The notes: a model not told the origin generated them from the sequence alone. DNA of 64,000 bases from Flavobacteriales bacterium (GCA_020635725.1 JACJZF010000011.1:62001-126000), one strand, 5' to 3'. Shown: positions 1-9,443, numbered from the stretch's first letter. Program-made: numbers and translations.

Positions 1-369
1 AGCCTCGAACGCACACCGTGCTTCGGCACCTGCAAGGCCTATCGCCTGGCGGTGTACCGCTCCGGCTACGCCACCTACGAAGGCCGCGCCCACGTGGAGA
101 AGATGGGACCGCACAGCTCCCGCATCGGCACCGATTCGCTCGGCATCATCGTGCGCCTGGCCGAGAAGCACGGCTTCTTCGGCATGGAAGACAAGTACGA
201 CGCTGACGTGACCGACCTGCCCAGCACCCAGCTGCGGATCGTGGCCGACGGCAAGGACAAGAAGGTGCTCGCGCGCGTGGGGCAGCCGCCAGCATTCAAA
301 GAGCTGGTTTCGGAACTGGAGACCCTGCTCCTGCCCGTGGCATGGAAGCCCGTGCCCGCTGAACGCTGA
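1..369 (+). CDS. DUF6438-like protein, C-terminal part (cut by window edge)
   Basis: The frame is open from the first base and ends at a TGA; the visible part is 122 residues. It begins with a TPCFGTC motif, followed by a pattern typical of the small Bacteroidota DUF6438 family: a CFGxC cysteine pair, a YRSGYATYEG strand pair and a C-terminal TDLPST segment. In that family the start is usually a lipoprotein or signal peptide, which would lie left of the window. The biochemical role of the family is unknown. The two cysteines, three residues apart, could form a disulfide or bind a metal; that is inference. Confidence 0.7.
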   Translation, partial: SLERTPCFGTCKAYRLAVYRSGYATYEGRAHVEKMGPHSSRIGTDSLGIIVRLAEKHGFFGMEDKYDADVTDLPSTQLRIVADGKDKKVLARVGQPPAFKELVSELETLLLPVAWKPVPAER

Positions 370-386
370 TCCCGTCACCGCGAGCG

Positions 387-404
387 CCGTTGGTCCCTCA
401 ACGG
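387..404 (+). terminator. weak hairpin after the DUF6438 gene
   Basis: CCGTTG and CAACGG form a 6-bp stem with a 6-nt loop just after the stop codon. No T tract follows, so it is only a possible terminator. Confidence 0.25.
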
Positions 405-428
405 TCCGTCCCGGATAAGCGCAGCGCC

Positions 429-436
429 TACATTTG
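429..436 (+). promoter_or_regulatory. -7 element of the S46 peptidase gene
   Basis: TACATTTG matches the Bacteroidota -7 consensus TAnnTTTG and lies 50 nt before the ATG. No clear -33 TTTG was found at the expected distance. Confidence 0.45.
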
Positions 437-486
437 GCGCCCCTCGAAGGCCTTTCCGACCAGAACGTACTCGAACAACCCTCATC

Positions 487-2721
487 ATGAAGAAGCTCTT
501 ATCCCTGTTCATCGCCGCAGCGATGACCCTTGGCGCCACCGCCCACGAAGGCATGTGGCTGCTCACCAAGCTCAAGCAGATCAACGAGGCCGAGATGCAG
601 CGACTCGGCTTCAAGCTCACGGCGGAGGATATCTACGACATCAACCGCAGCGGTATCAAGGATGCCGTGGTGCGCCTGGGCGGCGGCTTCTGCAGCGGCG
701 AGATGGTGAGCGCCGAGGGCCTTTTCCTCACGAACCACCACTGCGGATATGATGCCGTGCAGGGCCTGAGCAGCGTGGAGCACGACTACCTCACCGACGG
801 CTTCTGGGCCAAGACCCGCAAGGACGAGCTGCCCGCCGGCTTCAACGTGAGCTTCCTGCAGCGCATCGATGATGTGACCGCGCAGGTGATGGCCGAACTC
901 AACGACGGCATGAGCGAGGACGCGCGCAACGAGAAGATCCAGGAGATCGCTGGCAAGCTGAAGAGCGCCGTGGGCAAGGAGAACGGCCTGAGCGCGGACT
1001 TCAAGGTGATGTTCGAGGGCAACGAGTTCTACCTCTTCGTGTACAAGACCTACCGCGATGTGCGTCTGGTGGGCGTGCCCCCGAGCGCCATCGGCAAATT
1101 CGGCGGCGATACCGACAACTGGATGTGGCCGCGCCACACCGGCGACTTCTGCATGTTCCGCGTGTACGCCGGTCCCGATGGCGAACCCGCCGACCCCAGC
1201 GATGCCAACATCCCCTTCAAGCCCAAGTGGCACTTCCCGGTGAGCATCGCCGGTGTGAAGGAGGGCGACTTCGCCATGGTGATGGGCTACCCCGGCAGCA
1301 CCGACCGCTTCCTGAGCAGCCAGGGTGTGAAGCTGGCCCTCGACATCGAGCAGCCCAGCCGCGTGAAGATCCGCGGCCGCAAGCTCGAGCTGATGAAGCA
1401 GGACATGGACGCCAGCGACGAGGTGCGGATCAAGTACGCCAGCAAGTACGCCCAGGTGAGCAACTACTGGAAGTACTTCATCGGCCAGCAGCGCGGCCTC
1501 AAGCGCCTCCACGTATACGACAAGAAGAAGAAGCAGGAGGATGAGCTCATGGCCTGGGTGAACGCCGATGCCGGCCGGAAACAGAAGTACGGCGAGATCA
1601 TCAGCTTATTGGATCGCGGCTATACCGAGCGCGCGAAATGGGAGAAGGCCAGCACCTACATGCAGGAGGCCGCCTTCGGCAGCGAGATGATCATCCTGGG
1701 CTTCCGCATGTACGGCCTGAAGATGCAGCTTGAGACCGATCCGAAGGATGCCGCCAAGGTGGCCGCCCAGGTGGCCCGCGTGCAGGCCGCCGCCGAAGAG
1801 TTCTGGAAGGACTACAACCCCACCACCGATGAGAAGATCACGGCGGCCATGTTCGAGATGCTCCATAACGATGTGGACCGCGACCTGCAGCCCTCCGTGA
1901 TGAGCACCATCGAGAAGAAGTACAAGGGCAGCACCGAGGCCTGGGCGCATGCCGTCTTCGCCACCAGCATGCTCACCGACAAGAAGAAGCTCGATGCCTT
2001 CCTGGCCAAGCCGAACCTGAAGGCCCTGCAGAAGGACCTCGGCTTCCAAGCCTCCGAGAGCTGCCTCAACCACTGGCGCAACATCATCGGCCCGGCGGTG
2101 GATGCCAGCCAGAGCGACCTGGACAAGGGCTACCGCCTGATGGTGGCCGCCATGCGCGAGCGCGAACCCAACAAGAGCTGGTACCCGAATGCCAACAGCA
2201 CCATGCGCCTCACCTACGGCACCGTGGGCAGCTACGTGCCGGGCGATGCCATGCACTACGACTACGTGACCACCTACCGCGGCATCCTCGAGAAGGAAGA
2301 CCCGACCAACGACGAGTTCATCGTGCCGTCGCGCGAGAAAGAGCTGCTGCTGAAGAAGGACTTCGGCCGCTATGCCGATGAGAAGGGCGATCTGATCACC
2401 TGCTTCATCAGCAACAACGACATCACCGGCGGTAATAGCGGCAGCCCCGTGATCAACGGCAATGGCGAGCTCATCGGCATCGCTTTCGATGGCAACTGGG
2501 AAGCCATGAGCGGCGACATCGCCTTCGAGCCCGAACTGCAGCGCACGATCAGCGTCGATATCCGTTACGTGCTGTGGTGCATCGACAAGCTCGCTGGCGC
2601 CGGCCATCTGGTGAACGAGATGACGCTCGTGGAGCGCAAGCCCGTGGAAGAGGTGAAGGCCGAGGTGCCGGCTCCTGTTGAGCCCGCACCGGTGAAGGGC
2701 GTGAAGCCTGCGAAGAAGTAA
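487..2721 (+). CDS. S46 family dipeptidyl-peptidase (DPP7-like)
   Basis: A 744-residue S46 serine peptidase, which removes dipeptides from the N termini of oligopeptides in the periplasm. A signal peptide (about residues 1-19, cut near AHEG) is present. The catalytic His lies in TNHHCGYD (about His85), an aspartate candidate sits in GGDTDNWMW, and the nucleophile is Ser651 in GGNSGSP. Eighteen residues after Ser651 there is Gly669 (FDGNWEAMSGD). In this family Gly at this place is typical of DPP7 (hydrophobic P1), while Arg marks DPP11 (acidic P1), so DPP7-like specificity is inferred. Length fits the family (about 710-730) plus a Pro/Lys/Val-rich C-terminal tail from about residue 715. Peptide use as carbon and nitrogen source is the likely role. 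It stands alone, followed by a strong hairpin. Confidence 0.93.
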   Translation: MKKLLSLFIAAAMTLGATAHEGMWLLTKLKQINEAEMQRLGFKLTAEDIYDINRSGIKDAVVRLGGGFCSGEMVSAEGLFLTNHHCGYDAVQGLSSVEHDYLTDGFWAKTRKDELPAGFNVSFLQRIDDVTAQVMAELNDGMSEDARNEKIQEIAGKLKSAVGKENGLSADFKVMFEGNEFYLFVYKTYRDVRLVGVPPSAIGKFGGDTDNWMWPRHTGDFCMFRVYAGPDGEPADPSDANIPFKPKWHFPVSIAGVKEGDFAMVMGYPGSTDRFLSSQGVKLALDIEQPSRVKIRGRKLELMKQDMDASDEVRIKYASKYAQVSNYWKYFIGQQRGLKRLHVYDKKKKQEDELMAWVNADAGRKQKYGEIISLLDRGYTERAKWEKASTYMQEAAFGSEMIILGFRMYGLKMQLETDPKDAAKVAAQVARVQAAAEEFWKDYNPTTDEKITAAMFEMLHNDVDRDLQPSVMSTIEKKYKGSTEAWAHAVFATSMLTDKKKLDAFLAKPNLKALQKDLGFQASESCLNHWRNIIGPAVDASQSDLDKGYRLMVAAMREREPNKSWYPNANSTMRLTYGTVGSYVPGDAMHYDYVTTYRGILEKEDPTNDEFIVPSREKELLLKKDFGRYADEKGDLITCFISNNDITGGNSGSPVINGNGELIGIAFDGNWEAMSGDIAFEPELQRTISVDIRYVLWCIDKLAGAGHLVNEMTLVERKPVEEVKAEVPAPVEPAPVKGVKPAKK

Positions 2722-2745
2722 GACCGTCCGGCGAACGGGATCATC

Positions 2746-2771
2746 GAGCGGCGACCTCCGGGTCGCCGCTC
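2746..2771. terminator. bidirectional hairpin between S46 peptidase and EI24 gene
   Basis: An 11-bp perfect stem (GAGCGGCGACC with GGTCGCCGCTC) and a TCCG loop lie between two convergent genes. T tracts are short on both sides. Confidence 0.65.
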
Positions 2772-2777
2772 TTGCAT

Positions 2778-3566
2778 TCAACGGTCCCGCTCCGATTCAA
2801 CCGTGCTGATCACCGCGCCCACACTGGCCATGGCCGGTGCGAGCATGATGCCGATGAGCGGCAGCTTCATGAGCAGGCTGAAGAGCGCCCCATTCGCCAG
2901 CACGGCACCCAAGCGCTGGTTCATGGCGCGGGTGGTCTCCCGGATGCGCATGCGACGACGCTCATAGACGTAATCGAACATGCTGAAGCCGTAGAAATAC
3001 GCCGATACCGCGAAGAGCAGCACGAAGCTGATCGGGCTGATCAAGGGCACCAGCAGCGTGAGCACCCAGATCAAGAATGACACGGCCAGCTCCGCGAAGC
3101 CGTTTCGGATCGCAATCAAGGCCCCGCGCAGCGCGTCCTTCAGCAATTGCCCCATGCTGAAGGGGAACTCACGCCCGGTGAGGACCTCCTCGGCGCGCTC
3201 GCTGGCGTACGCGAGCAAGGGCGAGAGCAGCACCAGCACGATGTACTTGTTCGCCACGAACAGCAGGTACCCGATGGCGAGCTTCAGAATCAAGGCCATG
3301 AGCAGTTCGCGCGCGCCATTCAGCCAGCCTTTCACATCGGCCCACCAGCTCTGCTCCGCGGCATCCACGGGTATCTCCAGGTAGCCGGCCGCCCACAAGC
3401 CCACCTGGTCCACCAGCGCATCCATGGCATGGTACAGCCCGAAGGCCAGCGCCACCCACAGCAGCACGGGCACCCCGAACATCCACCAGAGGCCATGGCG
3501 CCAGCAGAAGCCGAAGGCGCGGAAGAACCCGGACGCACCGGAAGCGACATCCCGTCCGAAACGCAT
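2778..3566 (-). CDS. EI24/CysZ-like membrane protein
   Basis: A 262-residue integral membrane protein of the EI24 domain family, which includes bacterial CysZ sulfate channels. Several hydrophobic segments are visible (around residues 29-47, 88-122, 160-200 and 225-255), with a large polar stretch between the first two, and a basic YERRRMRIRETTR loop near residue 200 of the type found in EI24 proteins. I chose the ATG at 3566 because the upstream extension of the frame runs antisense through purB and has no such features. It diverges from purB with a 72-bp gap. No sulfate-assimilation genes are near, so substrate is not inferred. Confidence 0.8.
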   Translation of the reverse strand: MRFGRDVASGASGFFRAFGFCWRHGLWWMFGVPVLLWVALAFGLYHAMDALVDQVGLWAAGYLEIPVDAAEQSWWADVKGWLNGARELLMALILKLAIGYLLFVANKYIVLVLLSPLLAYASERAEEVLTGREFPFSMGQLLKDALRGALIAIRNGFAELAVSFLIWVLTLLVPLISPISFVLLFAVSAYFYGFSMFDYVYERRRMRIRETTRAMNQRLGAVLANGALFSLLMKLPLIGIMLAPAMASVGAVISTVESERDR

Positions 3567-3623
3567 CCGGCAAAAGTGCCAAACGCCACGCTCATCGCCA
3601 CCTACCACCCGGGAGGCGCCGTG

Positions 3624-3631
3624 TACCTTCG
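3624..3631 (+). promoter_or_regulatory. -7 element of purB
   Basis: TACCTTCG resembles TAnnTTTG and ends 7 nt before the ATG, so the transcript would have almost no leader. Confidence 0.4.
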
Positions 3632-3638
3632 TGCCCAC

Positions 3639-5006
3639 ATGGACCTCGATGCCCTCACCGCCATCTCCCCCATCGATGGCCGTTATCGCGACCGCACCCG
3701 CGATCTGGCCCGCTGGTTCAGCGAGCATGCCCTGATCCGCTACCGGCTGCGGGTGGAGCTGGACTATTTCGCCTTCCTCTGCGAGATTCCCCTGCCCGAG
3801 CTGGCCGGCACGGACCTCCATGGCCTTCGCGGCATCAGGGACCGCATCGACCAGCTGAGCACCAGTGACGCCCAGCGCATCAAGGACATCGAGAAGGTGA
3901 CGAACCACGACGTGAAGGCCGTGGAGTATTTCCTGAAGGACCGGTTGGAGGAAGCGGGCCTGGCGCGGCAGAAGGAATTCGTGCATTTCGCGCTCACCAG
4001 CCAGGACATCAACAACACGGCGCTCCCGCTGCTGATCAAGGATTTCGTGCACGAGTCCTACCTGCCCGCCATGATCGGCCTGCGCGATCGCCTGCATGGC
4101 CTCGCGCTCGAATGGGCCCAGGTGCCCATGCTCGCGCGCACGCACGGGCAGCCGGCCTCCCCCACCCGCCTCGGCAAAGAGGTGCAGGTATTCGTGGAGC
4201 GGCTCGATCAGCAACTGAAGCTGCTGCGCGAGGTGCCCTTCACCGGCAAATTCGGCGGGGCCACCGGCAACTTCAACGCGCATCTGGCTGCTTATCCCGA
4301 GTTCGACTGGATCAAGCTCGCGGACCGATTCCTCCATGAGAAGCTCGGCTTGAAGCGCCAGCAGTTCACCACGCAGATCGATCACTACGACAACCTCGCG
4401 GCGCTCTTCGACGCGTTCCGTCGCGTGAACACGATCCTCGTGGACCTCTGCCGCGACATCTGGCACTACATCAGCATCGATTACTTCCGGCAGCGCATCA
4501 AGAAGGGCGAGATCGGCAGCAGCGCCATGCCCCACAAAGTGAACCCGATCGACTTCGAGAACGCGGAGGGGAACCTGGGCGTGGCCAACGCGATGCTCGT
4601 CTTCCTCAGCGAGAAGCTGCCCGTGAGCCGTTTGCAGCGCGATCTGACCGACAGCACCGTCACGCGGAACATCGGGGTGCCCATGGCGCATACCATGCTG
4701 GCCGTCCATTCCGTGGAGAAAGGGCTCGGCAAACTGCTCCTCAATGAAGCCGCGCTGCATCGTGACCTCGAAGCGCAATGGCCGGTGATCGCCGAAGGCA
4801 TCCAGACCATCCTGCGCCGGGCGGGCTTCGACCAGCCCTATGAGAAACTGAAGGACCTCACGCGCGGCAAAGAGCGCATCACGGCCGAGGACATGAGCCG
4901 TTTCATCGACGCGCTGGATGTGGACGCGGAGGTGAAGGCCAGGCTCCACGCGCTCACGCCGCATAACTACATCGGTGTGGACCTCATGGGTCGGGTGATG
5001 CCCTGA
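3639..5006 (+). CDS. purB: adenylosuccinate lyase
   Basis: PurB catalyses two fumarate-releasing steps of purine synthesis: SAICAR to AICAR and adenylosuccinate to AMP. The 455-residue product matches the Escherichia coli length class (456). It begins LTAISPIDGRY, has the conserved TSQDINNTA segment with the catalytic region near residue 125, ARTHGQPASPT (about residues 167-177) and the fumarase/aspartase superfamily signature GSSAMPHKVNPIDFENAEGN (about 288-307). The ATG was chosen because it starts just before the conserved N terminus; the open frame extends further upstream without homology. A SanA-like gene follows after 4 bp, so the two are probably co-transcribed. Confidence 0.96.
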   Translation: MDLDALTAISPIDGRYRDRTRDLARWFSEHALIRYRLRVELDYFAFLCEIPLPELAGTDLHGLRGIRDRIDQLSTSDAQRIKDIEKVTNHDVKAVEYFLKDRLEEAGLARQKEFVHFALTSQDINNTALPLLIKDFVHESYLPAMIGLRDRLHGLALEWAQVPMLARTHGQPASPTRLGKEVQVFVERLDQQLKLLREVPFTGKFGGATGNFNAHLAAYPEFDWIKLADRFLHEKLGLKRQQFTTQIDHYDNLAALFDAFRRVNTILVDLCRDIWHYISIDYFRQRIKKGEIGSSAMPHKVNPIDFENAEGNLGVANAMLVFLSEKLPVSRLQRDLTDSTVTRNIGVPMAHTMLAVHSVEKGLGKLLLNEAALHRDLEAQWPVIAEGIQTILRRAGFDQPYEKLKDLTRGKERITAEDMSRFIDALDVDAEVKARLHALTPHNYIGVDLMGRVMP

Positions 5007-5010
5007 GGCC

Positions 5011-5679
5011 ATGAGACGGCTCCTCTCCCTGATGCGCTGGCGCCTCCTGCGATGGCCAATGCTCATCGCGGTGCCTCTTGTCACGGCCGTGCTGCTGATC
5101 GATCGGCGCGTGCACCGCGTTTCCGCGCCTTACCTGCACGAGGCCTCACAGACCTTGCCCCCACGGCATGTAGCGCTCGTGCTCGGCACCTCGCCCACGC
5201 TCCGCGACGGGCGCGTGAACCCGTGGTTCCGCCGTCGCATCGAGGCGGCATCGGCGCTCTTCCTCGCGGGCAAGGCCGAGCATGTGCTCGTGAGCGGCGA
5301 CAACGGGCGGCGCGACTACAACGAGCCGATGGCCATGCGGGCCGCGTTAGTCGCCGCCGGTGTCGACAGCACGCGCATCACGCTGGATTACGCGGGCTTC
5401 GACACCTTCGACTCGGTGGTGCGCGCACGCAAGGTGTTCGGCGCGCGCGATCTGGTCATCGTAAGCCAGCGCTCGCACAACGAGCGCGCCGTGTGCATCG
5501 CCAGGCACTTCGGGATCGATGCTGTCGCGCTCAACGCGGGAACGAGCTATGGAGGCACGCTGGGCATGCTCCGGGAGAAAGCGGCCCGCCTGAAGATGTC
5601 CTGGGAATTCCTGATCGGCGCGGAGCCCCATTTCCTCGGCGAACCCGTGAAACTGGGCGGGCAGGCGATACCGGAGTAA
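5011..5679 (+). CDS. SanA/YdcF-type (DUF218, ElyC family) envelope protein
   Basis: The 222-residue product has one N-terminal membrane anchor (about residues 17-33) and a DUF218 domain. Conserved parts are VALVLGTSPTLRDGRVNPWFRRRIEAA, LVSGDNGRRDYNEP and the late ITLDYAGFDTFDSVVRARKVFG and SQRSHNERA segments. This is the pattern of SanA, an inner-membrane protein linked to envelope barrier function and vancomycin resistance in enterobacteria. The enzymatic activity is not established. It follows purB after 4 bp and is convergent with the DinB-like gene. Confidence 0.85.
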   Translation: MRRLLSLMRWRLLRWPMLIAVPLVTAVLLIDRRVHRVSAPYLHEASQTLPPRHVALVLGTSPTLRDGRVNPWFRRRIEAASALFLAGKAEHVLVSGDNGRRDYNEPMAMRAALVAAGVDSTRITLDYAGFDTFDSVVRARKVFGARDLVIVSQRSHNERAVCIARHFGIDAVALNAGTSYGGTLGMLREKAARLKMSWEFLIGAEPHFLGEPVKLGGQAIPE

Positions 5680-5685
5680 TCGCGC

Positions 5686-6171
5686 TCACATCAGCCGTTG
5701 CAGCCGCTGGAACACGATGAGGTCGTTGGCCGGCACATCCTCCAACCCCAAGGCGCGCATCATGGTGATGAGCTGCCCGCGATGCTGCGTGCCGTGGTTG
5801 ACGCAGTGCAGGATCATGCGCCACGCCGCGGAGCTGTGCGCATTGCCCTTGAGGTCCTTGTATGCATGGGAGCGACGCAGGCCTTCCTCATCCATCGCCT
5901 TCACCGTTTCAACGAACCGATCACAGAAGGGCATCACGCTCGAGAGCGCGGTGCTCGGATCCGCTGGCCATGACTGCGCCTCGCCGAGCAGCCTGCAGGT
6001 CCATGCGTTCTCCGCATCGCGTATGTGCAGCACGGTCTTGCGCAAAGTGGGGAAACTGCTCAGGGTGGGCGCATCGAGCACCGCATCGCCCTCGCGCATC
6101 AGGCGATCGACGAATCGCGCGGTGGCCCAATGGCCGTAGCTCACGTACTCATGCACGAGATCCTTCATCAT
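5686..6171 (-). CDS. DinB-fold (DUF1572/YfiT-like) protein
   Basis: A 161-residue four-helix protein of the DinB/YfiT superfamily. Metal ligands typical of the fold are visible: a His in KTVLHIRDAENAW (helix 2) and two in HGTQHRGQL (helix 3). Members include thiol-dependent S-transferases and mycothiol-type enzymes, but function for this one is unknown. I use the first of two adjacent ATG codons (MMKDLVHEY); an in-frame start 30 nt upstream is possible. Convergent with the preceding gene with a 6-bp gap. Confidence 0.8.
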   Translation of the reverse strand: MMKDLVHEYVSYGHWATARFVDRLMREGDAVLDAPTLSSFPTLRKTVLHIRDAENAWTCRLLGEAQSWPADPSTALSSVMPFCDRFVETVKAMDEEGLRRSHAYKDLKGNAHSSAAWRMILHCVNHGTQHRGQLITMMRALGLEDVPANDLIVFQRLQRLM

Positions 6172-6260
6172 GACGGGTGGATAACCTTGTTGAAATCGCA
6201 CGAAGCTACCGCCGGCGCGCGCGTTGCGGTTCAGGGGAACTTCGCAGGAACTAAGCGCGC

Positions 6261-6803
6261 ATGATCTCCACCCTATTCGGCAAGAAGAAGATCACCGAGG
6301 ACAAGCTGGCCAATGTGTTCGTGAACACGGTGCTGGAGATGTGCTCCGAGGGCTTCCCCGTGGTGGTGGCCGAACTGAACGAGGCTCCCGAATTCATCGA
6401 GCAGCCGGGAATGACCGCGGAGGATGATGGTCGCTTCCTGCTGATCGTGTTCGCGGCCAACCTCATGGAGATGGACCGCGTGCTGGAAGGCGGCTTGGAT
6501 AAGCGCATCCGCAGCCTCTCACTCTCGAAGTTCGCGCAGGCGCTCGGCGTCAATTGCGCTGAGCTGGAACAGGAGGTGCGTGGCGTGCGCTCGCGCATGG
6601 AACGGCTCAACGCGCCGAGCACCAATGCGGTGTACGCCATGACGCGCGGCCTCTTCCTCGAGTACGACCTGTACCGATTCCAAGAAGCGTATTACCGCGA
6701 GGTACGCGCCCCGCATCCGATCGTCTCGAAGCGCATCGACCGCCTCATGGGCTACTTCCTCTGGAACTGGCGCGAGGTGACGGAGCAATTCCGGATCGCT
6801 TAA
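6261..6803 (+). CDS. conserved hypothetical protein
   Basis: I do not recognise this 180-residue protein. It has no signal peptide or membrane segment and appears mostly alpha-helical, beginning MISTLFGKKKITEDKLANVF. It has acidic central stretches (VVAELNEAPEFIEQP) and a Trp/Tyr-rich C-terminal helix (GYFLWNWREV). High third-position GC like its neighbours supports coding. The AACTTCG sequence 18 nt upstream may be the -7 element. It ends overlapping the convergent lhgO gene by 4 nt. Confidence 0.7.
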   Translation: MISTLFGKKKITEDKLANVFVNTVLEMCSEGFPVVVAELNEAPEFIEQPGMTAEDDGRFLLIVFAANLMEMDRVLEGGLDKRIRSLSLSKFAQALGVNCAELEQEVRGVRSRMERLNAPSTNAVYAMTRGLFLEYDLYRFQEAYYREVRAPHPIVSKRIDRLMGYFLWNWREVTEQFRIA

Positions 6804-8029
6804 ACCTCGCTCAGGCTCCACTCTTTCGCTGCGAGATCGACGATGTGGCCACCAATGGCCAGCGCTGCCGTGGCCGCCGGCGAGGGCGCGTTGAGCACAT
6901 GGATGTGATGGCCTTTCCTTTCGATACGGAAATCGTCGACCATGTTGCCATCGGTGCCCAGCAGCATGGCGCGGACGCCCGCCCGGCCCGGTTCGATGTC
7001 CTCCATGGTCAGGGAGGGAATCAGCCGGCGCAGCGTCTTCAGGAACAACCGCTTGCTGAAGGCCCGCCGATACTCATTGATGCCATAGCCCATGTTGCGG
7101 AAGAAGAGCTTCCATGTGCCTCCGTAGGTGAGGGCATCCACAGTATCGCCCAGGTCGAAATCGGTCTTGCCGTAGCCCTCGCGCTTGAAGGTGAACACGG
7201 CGTTGGGCCCGCATTCGATGCTTCCGTCGGTCATGCGGGTGAAGTGAACGCCCAGGAAGGGGAATCGCGGGTCAGGCACGGGGTAGATGAGGTGCTTGAC
7301 CTTGTGCTTTCCTTGCGCGGTGAGCTCGTAGTAGTCGCCACGGAAGCCGACGATGCGCTCCTTCACCTCGGCGCCATCGGCCTTGGCCAGCCGATCGCTC
7401 TGCAGGCCGCCGCAGAAGATCGCGTACCGCGTTCGGTAGGTGCCCTTGCTCGTGCGCACCTGTGAGCCGTTATCGGAAGACGCGATTCCCTCGAAGGTCT
7501 CACCCAGCGCTACCCGGCTCAATGGCTGAAGCGCCAGGGCGAGCTCGGCCATCTTCTCGGTGGCGCCGCGGAAGTCGATGATGCCGGTGCATCCTACATG
7601 CACTCCGGCGATGCCTTGGCAGAAGGGCTCGATCTCCCGGATCTCTTCAGCAGTGACCTTGCGCATATCCTCGATCCCGTTGGCCAGGCCGGTGCTGTGG
7701 ATCTTCTCGAGGCGAGGCAGCTCCTCCGGATCCGTAGCCACGATCAGCTTGCCGCAGATATCGTGCTTCACGCCGTGCTGCTTCGCGAAGGCCACCAGCT
7801 CCCGTCGCCCATCGACGCAATTGCGCGCCTTGTAGCTGCCGGGCTTGTAATAGATGCCGCTATGGATCACGCCGCTGTTGTGACCGGTCTGATGGTCGGC
7901 CAGCGCCAGCTCCTTCTCCAACAGCAGGATCCGGAAGCGCGGGTAGCGCGTTTGGAGCTTGTACAAGGTGGCCGCGCCCACGATACCGCCACCGACGATG
8001 ATCACATCCCAATCCTGTGCTGCGCTCAT
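6800..8029 (-). CDS. lhgO: L-2-hydroxyglutarate oxidase (FAD-dependent)
   Basis: LhgO oxidises L-2-hydroxyglutarate to 2-oxoglutarate and passes electrons to the quinone pool at the membrane. The 409-residue protein opens with the Rossmann FAD motif VIIVGGGIVGAATLY (residues 10-24). It has the LhgO-type HNSGVIHSGIYY motif (about 49-60) and a C-terminal GPNAVFTFKREGYG block. The length equals the family (about 400-420). The gene starts 17 nt after the UMF1 transporter, so the two form an operon. A role in repairing a metabolite by-product of the TCA cycle is established for the family. Confidence 0.92.
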   Translation of the reverse strand: MSAAQDWDVIIVGGGIVGAATLYKLQTRYPRFRILLLEKELALADHQTGHNSGVIHSGIYYKPGSYKARNCVDGRRELVAFAKQHGVKHDICGKLIVATDPEELPRLEKIHSTGLANGIEDMRKVTAEEIREIEPFCQGIAGVHVGCTGIIDFRGATEKMAELALALQPLSRVALGETFEGIASSDNGSQVRTSKGTYRTRYAIFCGGLQSDRLAKADGAEVKERIVGFRGDYYELTAQGKHKVKHLIYPVPDPRFPFLGVHFTRMTDGSIECGPNAVFTFKREGYGKTDFDLGDTVDALTYGGTWKLFFRNMGYGINEYRRAFSKRLFLKTLRRLIPSLTMEDIEPGRAGVRAMLLGTDGNMVDDFRIERKGHHIHVLNAPSPAATAALAIGGHIVDLAAKEWSLSEV

Positions 8030-8046
8030 GGCAGCGAAGATCGCGC

Positions 8047-9408
8047 TCAGGCCGCAGAAGGCAGCGGCACCTCCTGCTTCGGCACGCGCAGCAGGAGCAG
8101 CATGCCAGCGATGAAGATGCTGCCGAGGGCCACCACGGTATAGCGCAGATCGCCGGTGAGCTGGAAGACCAGGCCGTAGATCACCGTTCCGAGCACCGTG
8201 CCGAGGTAATAGCTCACGTCATAGAAGCTGAAGAACGAGGCCGTATCGCGCGTGGGAGGCAGGAACTTGGCGTAGGTGCTGCGGCTCAGGGCCTGGCAGC
8301 CGCCCATCACCAACCCGACCCCGCAGGCCAGTACATAGAACTCACTCGTCCACCGGGTGAAGTACGCCCCGACACACAAGGCTACCCACGTGAGGATGCC
8401 CAGGAGCAAAGCCTTCACATTCCCGAATCGCGCGCTCAAGCGAACGAACATCGAGGCACCGACGGCGGCCACCAGTTGGATGAGCAGGATGCTGATGATG
8501 AGGCTCTCCGAGGCGATGGGCACGATGGCACCCGAGGCATCCACCTGCTTGATCTCGTGCTCGGCGAAGGTGACGGCCAGGTACATCACCGTCTGGATGC
8601 CCATGTTGTACACGAAGAAGGCGAGCAGGAAGCGCTTCAGTCGAACGGTGGCCCGGAGCTGGGCCCAGACCTTGCGCAATTCACGGTATCCGCTCCAGAG
8701 CGCTGCATGCGACCCATTGGCAGGCGGGGTGCGTTCAGGTAGGCGGCGGAAGGCGATCTGCGCGAAGCCGGCCCACCAGATTCCCACGGTGAGGAAGGTG
8801 AGCCTGGCGGGCAAACCATCGTGATCGGGAAGCCCGATGAGCGTGGTCGGGCGATCGTCCGGGTTCATGACCATGAGCAGGTTGATCACCAGCAGGATCA
8901 CGCTGCCCATGTAACCCATCACATAGCCGCGCGCGCTCACCCGGTCATGTTGTTCCTTCTCGGTGATGTCCACGAGGAACGCGTCGTAGAATACCAAGCT
9001 GCCGCTGAACCCGACGCAGGCGAGGGCCACGAGCCCCAGGCCCCACCACAATCCCTCGAAGCTGAAGAAGGCGAGTCCCGCGCACGCTGCCGCGCCCAGG
9101 TAGCAGAATGCCTTGAGGTAGGCCAGCTTGTTGCCCCGGCTATCGGCGATGCCACTGAGCATGGGAGCGATGAAGGCCACCACGAGGAAGCCCGCCGAGA
9201 GCGCGTAGGAGTACAGCGACTGGGAAGGAACCCCATGCGCCTGTGCGACGAGGTCGGCGCCGGTCTCGCGGTCCTTGGTGATGGCCGCGTAGAAGATCGG
9301 GAAGACCGCGCTGGTGATCGTGAGCGAATAGACCGAATTGGCCCAGTCGTAGAAGGTCCAGGCACGGATGACCTTCGGGTCGCCCTTCATCGGGAGCGGC
9401 GCTGGCAT
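8047..9408 (-). CDS. MFS transporter, UMF1/Atg22-like family
   Basis: A 453-residue major facilitator with about 12 membrane segments. UMF1 hallmarks are present: an early FYDWANSVYSLTITSAVFPIFY block (about residues 19-40), AFIAPMLSGIADSRGNK in the first MFS loop, GSLVFYDAFLVDI, and ARGYVMGYMGSV. Substrates of bacterial UMF1 proteins are mostly unknown; yeast Atg22 exports amino acids from the vacuole. It shares an operon with lhgO, which may hint at an organic-acid substrate; that is inference only. Confidence 0.88.
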   Translation of the reverse strand: MPAPLPMKGDPKVIRAWTFYDWANSVYSLTITSAVFPIFYAAITKDRETGADLVAQAHGVPSQSLYSYALSAGFLVVAFIAPMLSGIADSRGNKLAYLKAFCYLGAAACAGLAFFSFEGLWWGLGLVALACVGFSGSLVFYDAFLVDITEKEQHDRVSARGYVMGYMGSVILLVINLLMVMNPDDRPTTLIGLPDHDGLPARLTFLTVGIWWAGFAQIAFRRLPERTPPANGSHAALWSGYRELRKVWAQLRATVRLKRFLLAFFVYNMGIQTVMYLAVTFAEHEIKQVDASGAIVPIASESLIISILLIQLVAAVGASMFVRLSARFGNVKALLLGILTWVALCVGAYFTRWTSEFYVLACGVGLVMGGCQALSRSTYAKFLPPTRDTASFFSFYDVSYYLGTVLGTVIYGLVFQLTGDLRYTVVALGSIFIAGMLLLLRVPKQEVPLPSAA

Positions 9409-9443
9409 GGGCTCAGCCTTCGGCGAAGGCTAGTGATGTTGCA

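Noticed and set aside
2778..5084. 768-residue reading frame opposite purB
   Set aside because: Only its last 262 codons (EI24 protein, from 3566) look like a protein; the rest is the high-GC antisense shadow of purB.
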